Of a stretch of DNA of 64,000 nucleotides, positions 38,550-51,800 are shown in pieces (position 1 is the stretch's first letter; the number at the start of each line of letters is the position of its first letter). The notes under the pieces were generated by a model. That model saw only the letters and a program-made list of their open reading frames with translations, did no database searches and was not told where the DNA came from. This DNA is from Hydractinia symbiolongicarpus (taxonomy: Eukaryota > Cnidaria > Hydrozoa > Anthoathecata > Hydractiniidae). The stretch covers positions 18,478,001 through 18,542,000 of the forward strand of contig NC_079884.1 in the NCBI RefSeq assembly GCF_029227915.1. The letters run 5' to 3'. A program made the position numbers and the translations under genes.

Positions 38550-40188
38550 CCTCTAAGGTCTGTTATATGACCTTTTGCCGCCTAATAATGACCTTACACA
38601 TCAATCACGTCGTTCCACATGTCTGGGCAAGTTGCCATTGGTCTGGTCCTTTCACTCTCAATGCACTACGACGTCCCAAGTTCTTTTCCATTGCGCAATA
38701 GCGTTATAACACCGTCAACTACGTGAACAGGCCTCTAAAGGCTGTTATATGACCTTTTGCTGCCTATTAATGGCCTTACACATAAATCACGTCGTCCCAC
38801 ATGTCTGTGCAAGTTGCCATTGGTCCCGTCCTTTCACTATCAATGCACTACGACCTCCCAAGTTCATTTCCAATGCGCAATAGCCTTATAACACCGTCAA
38901 CTACGCGTACAGTCCTTTAAAGTCTGTTATATGACCTTTTGCCGCCTAATAATGGCCTTACACATCAATCACGTCGTTCCACATGTCTGGGCAAGTTGCC
39001 ATTGGTCTGGTCCTTTCACTATCAATGCACTACGACCTCCCAAGTTCTTTTCCACTGCGCAATAGCCTTATAACACCGTCAACTACGCGTACAGTCCTCT
39101 AAAGTCTGTTATATGACCGTTTGCCGCCTAATAATGGCCTTACACATAAATCACGTGTTTCCACGTGTCTGTTCAGGTTGCCATTGGTCTCGTCCTTTCA
39201 CTATCAATGGACTACGACGTCCCAAATCGTTTTACATTGCGCAGTAGCCTTATAACACCGTCAACTACGTGAACAGGTCTCTAAAGGTTGTTATATAACC
39301 TTTTGCTGCCTAATAACGGCCTTACACGTAATTCACGTGGTTCCACGTGTCTACTCAGGTTGCCATTGGTCTAGTCCTACCACTACGATCGTACTAGAAC
39401 GTCCCAAATTGTTTTACATTGCTGAATAGCCTTATAACACCGTCAACTACGTGAGCAGCCCTCTGAAGGTTTTTATATGGCCTTTTGCCGCGTAATAATG
39501 GCCTTATCCATAAATCACGTCGTTCGACACGTCTGCGCAAGTTTCCATTGGTCTAGTCCTTTCACTATGAATACACTACGACCTCCCAAGTTCTTTTCCA
39601 CTGCGCAATAGCCTTATAACACCGTCGACTACGCGCACAGTCCTCTAAAGTCAGTTATATCACCTTTTGGCGCCTAATAATGACGTTACACATAAATCAC
39701 GTGGTTCCGCGTGTCTACACTGGTTACCATTGGTTTATTCCCTCGACACTCAGTGGACTACATTGTCCTAAGTCTATTTACATTGCTGCATGACGTTATA
39801 ACACCGTTAACTACACGTGCATGCCTCTAAGGCCTGTTATATGACCTTTTGCCGCCTAATAACGGCCTTACACGTAAATCACGTAGTTCCACGTGTCTGT
39901 TCAGGTTGCCATTGGTCTAGTCCTACCACTATGAATGTAGTACGACGTCCCAAATCGTTTTACATTGCGGAATAGCCTTATAACACCGTCTACTACGTGA
40001 GCAGGTCTCTAAAGGGGTTTATATGGCCTTTTGCCGCCTAATAATGGTCTTACACATAAATCACGTCGCTCCACATGTCTGGGCAAGTTGCCATTGGTCC
40101 ATTCCTTTATCTGTTAATGTACTACGACGTCCTAAGTCGTTTTCCATTTGCTGCATGACGTTATAACACCGTCAACTACATGTACATG
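38550..40188 (+). repeat. 9-monomer HOR unit B (1639 bp)
   Basis: This tandem copy of 36911-38549 shows no difference that I noticed in the stretches compared. It ends where CTACATGTGCATGCC of unit A corresponds to CTACATGTACATGCC, after which a second 183-bp monomer follows, as in 34881-35080. From 38902 it is also the left part of the long duplicate of 1-9726. Confidence 0.87.
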
Positions 40189-43100
40189 CCTCTAAAGGCT
40201 GTTATATGACCTTTTGCCGCCTAACAATGGCCTTGCACATAAATCACGTCGTTCCACATGTCTGTGTAAGTTGCCATTGGTCCATTCCTTTATCTGTTAA
40301 TGTACTACGACGTCCTAAGTCGTTTTCCATTTGCTGCATGACGTTATAATACCGTCAACTACATGTGCATGCCTCTAAAGGCTGTTATATGACCTTTTGC
40401 CGCCTAATAATGGCCTTACACATCAATCACGTCGTTCCACATGTCTGGGCAAGTTGCCATTGGTCTGGTCCTTTCACTCTCAATGCACTACGACGTCCCA
40501 AGTTCTTTTCCATTGCGCAATAGCGTTATAACACCGTCAACTACGTGAACAGGCCTCTTAAGGCTGTTATATGACCTTTTGCCGCCTAATAATGGCCTTA
40601 CACATCAATCACGTCGTTCCACATGTCTGGGCAAGTTGCCATTGGTTTATTCCTTTCACTATGAATACACTACGACGTCCCAAGTTCTTTTCCATTGTGC
40701 AATAGCCTTATAACACCGTCAATTACATGAACAGGCCTCCAAAGGCTGTTATATGGTCTTTTGCCTCGTAATAACGTCCTTGCACGTAAATCAAGTCGTT
40801 CCACGTGTCTGTGCAGGTTGGGATTGGTCTAGTCCTTCCACTCTCAATGGACTACGACGTCCCAAGTCGTTTTCCATAACGCCATGGCCTTATAACTCCG
40901 TAAACTACGTGAACAGGCCTCTAAAGGTTGTCATATTACCTTTTGCCGCCTAAAACGGCCTTACACGTAAATCACGTGGTTCCACGTGTCTGTTCAGGTT
41001 GCCATTGCTCTAGTCCTACCACTACAAATGTACTACGACGTCCCAAATCGTTTTACATTGCGGAATAGCCTTATAACACCGTCAACTACGTGAGCAGGCC
41101 TCTAAAGGTTTTTATATGGCCTTTTGCCGCCTAATAATGGCCTTACACACAAATCACGTCGTTCCACATGTCTGTGCAGGTTGCCATTGGTCTAGTCCTT
41201 TCACTATCAATGGACTACGACTTCCTAAGTCGTTTTCGATTGCGTCATGACGTTATAACACCGTCAACTACGTGTACAGTCCTCTAAAATCTGTTATATG
41301 ACCTTTTGCTGCCTATTAATGGCCTTACACATAAATCACGTCGTCCCACATGTCTGTGCAAGTTGCCATTGGTCCCGTCCTTTCACTATCAATGCACTAC
41401 GACCTCCCAAGTTCATTTCCACTGCGCAATAGCCTTATAACACCGTCAACTACGCGTACAGTGCTCTAAAGTCTGTTATATCACCTTTTGGCGCCTAATA
41501 ATGACGTTACACATAAATCACGTGGTTCCGCGTGTCTACACTGGTTACTATTGGTTTATTCCCTCGACACTCAATGGACTAAAACGTCCTAAGTCTATTT
41601 ACATTGCTGCATGACGTTATAACACCGTTAACTACATGTGCATGCCTCTAAGGGCTGTTATATGACCTTTTGCCGCCTAATAATGGCCTTACACATCAAT
41701 CACGTCGTTCCACATGTCTGGGCAAGTTGCCATTGGTTTAGTCCTTTCACTATGAATACACTACGACGTCCCAAGTTCTTTTCCATTGCGCAATAGCCTT
41801 ATAACACCGTCAACTACATGAACAGGCCTCAAAAGGCTGTTATATGGCATTTTGCCTCGTAATAACGTCCTTGCACGTAAATCACGTCGTTCCACGTGTC
41901 TGTGCAGGTTGGGATTGGTCTAGTCCTTCCACTTTCAGTGGACTACGACGTACCAAGTCGTTTTCCATAACGCCATGGCCTTATAACACCGTCTACTACG
42001 TGAACAGGCCTCTAAAGGTTGTTATATAACCTTTTGCCGCCTAAAACGGCCTTACACGTAAATCACGTGGTTCCCCGTGTCTGTTCAGGTTGCCATTGCT
42101 CTAGTCCTACCACTACAAATGTACTACGACGTCCCAAATCGTTTTTGATTGCGTCATGACGTTATAACACCGTCAACTACGTGTACAGTCCTCTAAAATC
42201 TGTTATATGACCTTTTGCTGCCTATTAATGACCTTACACATAAATCACGTCGTCCCACATGTCTGTGCAAGTTGCCATTGGTCTCGTCCTTTCACTATCA
42301 ATGCACTACGACCTCCCAAGTTCTTTTCCACTGTGCAATAGCCTTATAACACCGTCAACTACGCGTACAGTCCTCCAAAGGCTGTTATATGACCTTCTGC
42401 CGCCTAATAATGACCTTACGCATCAATCACGTCCTTCCACATGTCTGTGTAAGTTGCCATTGGTCCATTCCTTTATCTGTTAATGTACTACGACGTCCTA
42501 AGTCGTTTTTCATTTGCTGCATGACGTTATAACACCGTCAACTACATTTACATGCCTCTAAAGGCTGTTATATGACCTTTTGCCGCCTAACAATGGCCTT
42601 ACACGTAAATCACGTGGTTCCACGTGTCTGTTCAGGTTGCCATTGGTCTAATCCCTTTAATATGAATACACTACGACGTCCCAAGTTCTTTTCTATTGGG
42701 TAATAGCCTTATAACACCGTCAACTACGTGAACAGGCCTCTAAATGCTGTTATATGACCTTTTGCCGCCTAATAATGGCCTTACACATCAATCACGTAGT
42801 TCCACGTGTCTGTTCAGGTTGCCATTGGTCTAGTCCTACCACTATGAATGTAGTACGACGTCCCAAATCGTTTTACATTGCGCAATAGCCTTATAACACA
42901 GTGAACTGCGTGAACAGGTCTCTAAAGGTTGTTATATAACCTTTGACGCCTAATAGCGGCCTTACACGTAAATCACGTGGTTCCACGTGTCTGTTCAGGT
43001 TGCCATTGGTCTAGTCCTACCACTATGAATGTACTACGACGTCCCAAATCGTCTTACATTGCGCAATGGCTTTATAACACCGTCAACTACGTGTACTGGC

Positions 43101-46100
43101 CTCTAAAAGCTGTTATATGACCTTTTGCCACCTAGTAATGGCCTTACACGTAATTCACGTGGTTCCACGTGTCTGTTCAGGTTGCCATTGGTCTAGTCCT
43201 ACCACTACGAATATACTACGACGTCCCAAATCGTTTAACATTGCGGAATAGCCTTATAACGCCGTCAACTACGTGAGGAGCTCTCTACATGTTTTTATAT
43301 GGCCTTTTGCCACCTAATAATGGCCTTACACATAAATAACGTCGTTCCACATGTCTGGGCAAGTTGCCATTGGTCTGGTCCTTTCACTCTCAATGCACTA
43401 CGACGTCCCAAGTTCTTTTCCATTGCGCAATAGCGTTATAACACCGTCAACTACGTGAACAGGCTTCTAAAGGCTGCTATATGACCTTTTGCCGCCTAAT
43501 AATGGCCTTACACATCAATCACGTCGTTCCACATGGCTGGGCAAGTTGCCATTGGCTTAGTCCTTTCACTATGAATCCACTACGACGTCCCAAGTTTTTT
43601 TCCATTGCGCAATAGCCTTATAACACCGTCAACTACATGAACAGGCCTCCAAAGGCTGTTATATGGCCTTTTGCCTCGTAATAACGTCCTTGCACATAAA
43701 TCACATGTCTGTGCAGGTTGCCATTGGTCTAGTCCTTTCACTATCAATGGACTACGACTTCCTAAGTCGTTTTCGATTGCGTCATGACGTTATAACACCG
43801 TCAACTACGTGTACAGTCCTCTAAAATCTGTTATATGACCTTTTGCTGCCTATTAATGGCCTTACACATAAATCACGTCGTCCCACATGTCTGTGCAAGT
43901 TGCCATTGGTCCCGTCCTTTCACTATCAATGCACTACGACCTCCCAAGTTCATTTCCACTGCGCAATAGCCTTATAACACCGTCAACTACGCGTACAGTG
44001 CTCTAAAGTCTGTTATATCACCTTTTGGCGCCTAATAATGACGTTACACATAAATCACGTGGTTCCGCGTGTCTACACTGGTTACCATTGGTTTATTCCC
44101 TCGACACTCAATGGACTACAACGTCCTAAGTCTATTTACATTGCTGCATGACGTTATAACACCGTTAACTACATGTGCATGCCTCTAAGGGCTGTTATAT
44201 GACCTTTTGCCGCCTAATAATGGCCTTACACATCAATCACGTCGTTCCACATGTCTGGGCAAGTTGCCATTGGTTTAGTCCTTTCACTATGAATACACTA
44301 CGACGTCCCAAGTTCTTTTCCATTGCGCAATAGCCTTATAACACCGTCAACTACATGAACAGGCCTCAAAAGGCTGTTATATGGCATTTTGCCTCGTAAT
44401 AACGTCCTTGCACGTAAATCACGTCGTTCCACGTGTCTGTGCAGGTTGGGATTGGTCTAGTCCTTCCACTTTCAGTGGACTACGACGTACCAAGTCGTTT
44501 TCCATAACGCCATGGCCTTATAACAGCGTCTACTACGTGAACAGGCCTCTAAAGGTTGTTATATAACCTTTTGCCGCCTAAAACGGCCTTACACGTAAAT
44601 CACGTGGTTCCCCGTGTCTGTTCAGGTTGCCATTGCTCTAGTCCTACCACTACAATTGTACTACGACGTCCCAAATCGTTTTTGATTGCGTCATGACGTT
44701 ATAACACCGTCAACTACGTGTACAGTCCTCTAGAATCTGTTATATGACCTTTTGCTGCCTATTAATGGCCTTACACATAAATCACGTCGTCCCACATGTC
44801 TGTGCAAGTTGCCATTGGTCTCGTCCTTTCACTATCAATGCACTACGACCTCCCAAGTTCTTTTCCACTGCGCAATAGCCTTATAACACCGTCAACTACG
44901 CGTACAGTCCTCCAAAGGCTGTTATATGACCTTTTGCCGCCTAATAATGACCTTACGCATCAATCACGTCCTTCCACATGTCTGTGTAAGTTGCCATTGG
45001 TCAATTCCTTTCTCTGTTAATGTACTACGACGTCCTAAGTCGTTTTCCATTTGCTGCATGACGTTATAACACCGTCAACTACATGTACATGCCTCTAAAG
45101 GCTGTTATATGACCTTTTGCCGCCTAACAATGGCCTTACACGTAAATCACGTGGTTCCACGTGTCTGTTCAGGTTGCCATTGGTCTAATCCCTTTAATAT
45201 GAATACAATACGACGTCCCAAGTTCTTTTCTATTGGGTAATAGCCTTATAACACCGTCAACTACGTGAACAGGCCTCTAAATGCTGTTATATGACCTTTT
45301 GCCGCCTAATAATGGCCTTACACATCAATCACGTAGTTCCACGTGTCTGTTCAGGTTGCCATTGGTCTAGTCCTACCACTATGAATGTAGTACGACGTCC
45401 CAAATCGTTTTACATTGCGCAATAGCCTTATAACACAGTCAACTGCGTGAACAGGTCTCTAAAGGTTGTTATATAACCTTTGACGCCTAATAACGGCCTT
45501 ACACGTAAATCACGTGGTTCCACGTGTCTGTTCAGGTTGCCATTGGTCTAGTCCTACCACTACGAATATACTACGACGTCCCAAATCGTTTAACATTGCG
45601 GAATAGCCTTATAACGCCGTCAACTACGTGAGGAGCTCTCTACATGTTTTTATATGGCCTTTTGCCACCTAATAATGGCCTTACACATAAATAACGTCGT
45701 TCCACATGTCTGGGCAAGTTGCCATTGGTCTGGTCCTTTCACTCTCAATGCACTACGACGTCCCAAGTTCTTTTCCATTGCGCAATAGCGTTATAACACC
45801 GTCAACTACGTGAACAGGCCTCTAAAGGCTGCTATATGACCTTTTGCCGCCTAATAATGGCCTTACACATCAATCACGTCGTTCCACATGGCTGGGCAAG
45901 TTGCCATTGGTTTAGTCCTTTCACTATGAATCCACTACGACGTCCCAAGTATTTTTCCATTGCGCAATAGCCTTATAACACCGTCAACTACATGAACAGG
46001 CCTCCAAAGGCTGTTATATGGCCTTTTGCCTCGTAATAACGTCCTTGCACGTAAATCACGTCGTTCCACATGTCTGTGCAGGTTGCCATTGGTCTAGTCC

Positions 46101-48805
46101 TTTCACTATCAATGGACTACGACTTCCTAAGTCGTTTTCGATTGCGTCATGACGTTATAACACCGTCAACTACGTGTACAGTCCTCTAAAATCTGTTATA
46201 TGACCTTTTGCTGCCTATTAATGGCCTTACACATAAATCACGTCGTCCCACATGTCTGTGCAAGTTGCCATTGGTCTCGTCCTTTCACTATCAATACACT
46301 ACGACCTCCCAAGTTCTTTTCCACTGCGCAATAGCCTTATAACACCGTCAACTACGCGTACAGTCCTCTAAAATCCGTTATATCACCTTTTGGCGCCTAA
46401 TAATGACGTTACACATAAATCACGTGGTTCCGCGTGTCTACACTGGTTACCATTGGTTTATTCCCTCGACACTCAATGGACTACAACGTCCTAAGTCTAT
46501 TTACATTGCTGCATGACGTTATAACACCGTTAACTACATGTGCATGCCTCTAAGGGCTGTTATATGACCATTTTGCTGCCTTATAACGGCGTTACACGTA
46601 AATCACGTAGTTCCACGTGTCTGTTCAGGTTGCCATTGGTCTAGTCCTACCACTATGAATGTACTACGACGTCCCAAATCTTCTTACATTGCGCAATGGC
46701 TTTATAACACCGTCAACTACGTGTACTGGCCTCTAAAACCTGTTATATGACATTTTGCCTCCTAGTAATGGTCTTACACGTAATTCACGTGGTTCCACGT
46801 GTCTGTTCAGGTTGGCATTGGTCTAGTCCTATCACTACGAATATACTACGACGTCCCAAATCGTTTTACATTGCGGAATAGCCTTATAACACCGTCAACT
46901 ACGTGAGCAGGCCTCTAAAGGGGTTTATATGGCCTTTTGCCGCCTAATAATGGCCTTACACATAAGTCACGTCGCTCCACATGTCTGGGCAAGTTGCCAT
47001 TGGTCTAGTCCTTTCACTATTAATGCACTACGACGTCCCAAGTTGTTTTCCATGATGCCATGACATTATAACACCGTCAACTACGTGTACAGGCCTCTAA
47101 AGGCTGTTATATTACCTTTTACCGCCTATTAATGGCCTTATCCATAAATCACGTCGTTTGACACGTCTGGGCAAGTTGCCATTGGTCTACTCCTTTCACT
47201 ATGAATACACTACGACGTCCCAAGTTCTTTTCAATTGCGCAATAGCCTTATAACACCGTCAACTACATGAACAGGCCTCCAAAGGCTGTTATATGACCTT
47301 TCGCCGCCTAATAATGACCTTACGCATCAATCACGCCGTTCCACATGTCTGGGCAAGTTGCCATTGGTTTAGTCCTTTCACTATGAACACACTACGACGT
47401 CCCAAGTTCTTTTCCATTGCTCAATAGCCTTATAACACCATCAACTACATGAACAGGCCTCCAAAGGCTATGGCCTTTTGCCTCGTAATAACGTCCTTGC
47501 ACGTAAATCACGTCGTTCCACGTGTCTGTGCAGGTTGGGATTGGTCTAGTCCTTCCACTTTCAGTGGACTACGACGTACCAAGTCGTTTTCCATAACGCC
47601 ATGGCCTTATAACACCGTCTACTACGTGAACAGGCCTCTAAAGGTTGTTCAGCCTAAAACGGCCTTACACGTAAATCACGTGGTTCCACGTGTCTGTTCA
47701 GGTTGCCATTGCTCTAGTCCTACCACTACAAATGTACTACGACGTCCCAAATCGTTTTATATTGCGGAATAGCCTTATAACACCGTCAACTACGTGAGCA
47801 GGCCTCTAAAGGGGTTTATATGGCCTTTTGCCGCCTAATAATGGCCTTACACATAAGTCACGTCGCTCCACATGTCTGGGCAAGTTGCCATTGGTCTAGT
47901 TCTTTCACTATCAATGCACTACGACGTCCCAAGTTGTTTTCCATGGTGCCATGACATTATAGCACCGTCAACTAGGTGTACAGGCCTCTAAAGGCTGTTA
48001 TATTACCTTTTACCGCCTATTAATGGCCTTATCCATAAGTCACGTCGTTTGACACGTCTGGGCAAGTTGCCATTGGTCTACTCCTTTCACTATGAATACA
48101 CTACGACGTCCCAAGTTCTTTTCCATTGCGCAATAGCCTTATAACACCGTCAACTACATGAACAGGCCTCCAAAGGCTGTTATATGACCTTTTGCCGCCT
48201 AATAATGACCTTACGCATCAATCACGTCGTTCCACATGTCTGGGCAAGTTGCCATTGGTTTAGTCCTTTCACTATGAATACACTACGACGTCCCAAGTTC
48301 TTTTCCATTGCGCAATAGCCTTTTAACACCATCAACTACATGAACAGGCCTCCAAAGGCTGTTATATGGCCTTTTGCCTCGTAATAACGTCCTTGCACGT
48401 AAATCACGTCGTTCCACGTGTCTGTGCAGGTTGGGATTGGTCTAGTCCTTCCACTTTCAGTGGACTACGACGTACCAAGTCGTTTTCCATAACGCCATGG
48501 CCTTATAACACCGTCTACTACGTGAACAGACCTCTAAAGGTTGTTATATAATCTTTTGCCGCCTTAAACGGCCTTACACGTAATTCACGTGGTTCCACGT
48601 GTCTGTTCAGGTTGCCATTGCTCTAGTCCTACCACTACAAATGTACTACGACGTCCCAAATCGTTTTACATTGCGGAATAGCCTTATAACACCGTCAACT
48701 ACGTGAGCAGGCCTCTAAAGGTTTTTATATGGCCTTTTGCCGCCTAATAATGGCCTTACACACAAATCACGTCGTTCCACATGTCTGTGCAGGTTGCCAT
48801 TGGTC
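38902..48805 (+). repeat. Long duplicated block, copy 2 (partner 1-9726)
   Basis: This block carries the same ordered series of monomer classes and the same rare length variants as 1-9726, including the 10-bp deletion monomer (junction at 43704/43705, matching 4620/4621) and the 13-bp deletion monomer near 47643. It overlaps a 9-mer HOR on its left (38550-40188) and the first 48-mer HOR on its right (from 47884). The right breakpoint falls inside a monomer, just after a CCATTGGTC segment. Confidence 0.92.
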
Positions 48806-51800
48806 TAGTCCTTTCACTATCAATGGACTACGACTTCCTAAGTCGTTTTTGATTGCGTCATGACGTTATAACACCGTCAACTACGTGTACAGTCCTCTAA
48901 AATCTGTTATATGACCTTTTGCTGCCTATTAATGGCCTTACACATAAATCACGTCGTCCCACATGTCTGTGCAAGTTGCCATTGGTCTCGTCCTTTCACT
49001 ATCAATGCACTACGACCTCCCAAGTTCTTTTCCACTGCGCAATAGCCTTATAACACCGTCAACTACGCGTACAGTCCTCTAAAGTCCGTTATATCACCTT
49101 TTGGCGCCTAATAATGACGTTACACATAAATCACGTGGTTTCGCGTGTCTACACTGGTTACCATTGGTTTATTCCCTCGACACTCAATGGACTACAACGT
49201 CCTAAGTCTATTTACATTGCTTCATGACGTTATAACACCGTTAACTACACGTGCATGCCTCTAAGGGCTGTTACATGACCTTTTGCCGCCTAATAACGGC
49301 CTTACACGTAAATCATGTAGTTCCACGTGTGTGTTCAGGTTGCCATTGGCCTAGTCCTACCACTATGAATGTAGTACGACGTCCTAAATCGTTTTACGTT
49401 GCGGAATAGCCTTATAACACCGTCTACTACGTGAGCAGGCCTCTAAAGGGGTTTATATGGCCTTTTACCGCCTAATAATGGCCTTACACATAAATCACGT
49501 CGTTCCACATGTCTGTGTAAGTTGCCATTGGTCCATTCCTTTATCTGTTAATGTACTACGACGTCCTAAGTCGTTTTCCATTTGCTGCATGCCGTTATAA
49601 CACCGTCAACTACATCTACATGCCTCGAAAGGCTGTTATATGACCTTTTGCCGCCTAACAATGGCCTTACACGTAAATCACGTGGTTCCACGTGTCTGTT
49701 CAGGTTGCCATTGGTCTAGTCCTTTCACTATGAATACACTACGACGTCCCAAGTTCTTTTCTATTGGGCAATAGCCTTATAACACAGTCAACTGCGTGAA
49801 CAGGTCTCTCAAGGTTGTTATATAACCTTTGACGCCTAATAACGGCCTTACACGTAAATCACGTGGTTCCACGTGTCTGTTCAGGTTGCCATTGGTCTAG
49901 TCCTACCACTATGAATGTACTACGACGTTCAAATCGTCTTACATTGCGCAATGGCTTTATAACACTGTCAACTACGTGTACTGGCCTCTAAAAGCTGTTA
50001 TATGACCTTTTGCCTCCTAGTAATGGCCTTACACGTAATTCACGTGGTTCCACGTGTCTGTTCAGGTTGCCATTGGTCTAGTCCTACCACTATGAATATA
50101 CTACGACGTCCCAAATCGTTTTACATTGCGGAATAGCCTTATAACACGGTCAACTACATGAACAGGCCTCCAAAGGCTGTTATATGACCTTTTGCCGCCT
50201 AATAATGACCTTACGCATCAATCACGTCGTTCCACATGTATGGCCTTACACATAAGTCACGTCGCTCCACATGTCTGGGCAAGTTGCCATTGGTCTAGTC
50301 CTTTCACTATCAATGCACTACGACGTCCCAAGTTGTTTTCCATGGTGCCATGACATTATAACACCGTCAACTACGTGTACAGGCCTCTAAAGGCTGTTAT
50401 ATTACCTTTTACCGCCTATTAATATCCTTATCCATAAATCACGTCGTTTGACACGTCTGGGCAAGTTGCCATTGGTCTACTCCTTTCACTATGAATACAC
50501 TACGACGTCCCAAGTTCTTTTCCATTGCTCAATAGCCTTATAACACCATCAACTACATGAACAGGCCTCCAAAGGCTATGGCCTTTTGCCTCGTAATAAC
50601 GTCCTTGCACGTAAATCACGTCGTTCCACGTGTCTGTGCAGGTTGGGATTGTACTAGTCCTTCCACTTTCAGTGGACTACGACGTACCAAGTCGTTTTCC
50701 ATAACGCCATGGCCTTATAACACCATCCACTACGTGAACAGGCCTCTAAAGGTTGTTCCGCCTAAAACAGCCTTACACGTAAATCACGTGGTTCCACGTG
50801 TCTGTTCAGGTTGCCATTAATCTAGTCCCACCACTACAAATGTACTACGACGTCCCAAATCGTTTTACATTGCGGAATAGCCTTATAACACCGTCAACTA
50901 CGTGCGCAGGCCTCTAAAGGTTTTTATATGGCCTTTTGCCGCCTAATAATGGCCTTACACACAAATCACGTCGTTCCACATGTCTGTGCAGGTTGCCATT
51001 GGTCTAGTCCTTCCACTATCAATGCACTACGACCTCCCAAGTTCTTTTCCACTGCGCAATAGCCTTATAACACCGTCAACTACGCGTACAGTGCTCTAAA
51101 GTCTGTTATATCACCTTTTGGCGCATAATAATGACGTTACACATAAATCACGTGGTTCCGCGTGTCTACACTGGTTACCATTGGTTTATTCCCTCGACAG
51201 TCAATGGACTACAACGTCCTAAGTCTATTTACATTACTGCATGACGTTATAACACCGTTAACTACATGTGCATGCCTCTAAGGTTTGTTATATGACCTTT
51301 TGCCGCCTAATAATGACCTTACACATCAATCATGTCGTTCCACATGTCTGGGCAAGTTGCCATTGGTCTGGTCCTTTCACTCTCAATGCACTACGACGTC
51401 CCAAGTTCTTTTCCATTGCGCAATAGCGTTATAACACCGTCAACTACGTGAACAGGCCTCTAAAGGCTGTTATATGACCTTTTGCTGCCTAATAATGGCC
51501 TTACACATCAATCACGACGTTCCACATGTCTGGGCAAGTTGCCATTGGTCTACTCCTTTCACTATGAATACACTACGACGTCCCAAGTTCTTTTCAATTG
51601 TGCAATAGCCTTATAACACGGTCAACTACATGAACAGGCCTCCAAAGGCTGTTATATGACCTTTTGCCGCCTAATAATGACCTTACGCATCAATCACGTC
51701 GTTCCACATGTAAGGCCTTACACATAAGTCACGTCGCTCCACATGTCTGGGCAAGTTGCCATTGGTCTAGTCCTTTCACTATCAATGCACTACGACGTCC

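Noticed and set aside
50230-50245. Possible mobile-element insertion at the odd CATGTATGGCC junction
   Set aside because: Both sides and the inserted 35 bp are ordinary monomer sequence, with no inverted ends or foreign sequence. A slip or exchange inside the monomer explains it.
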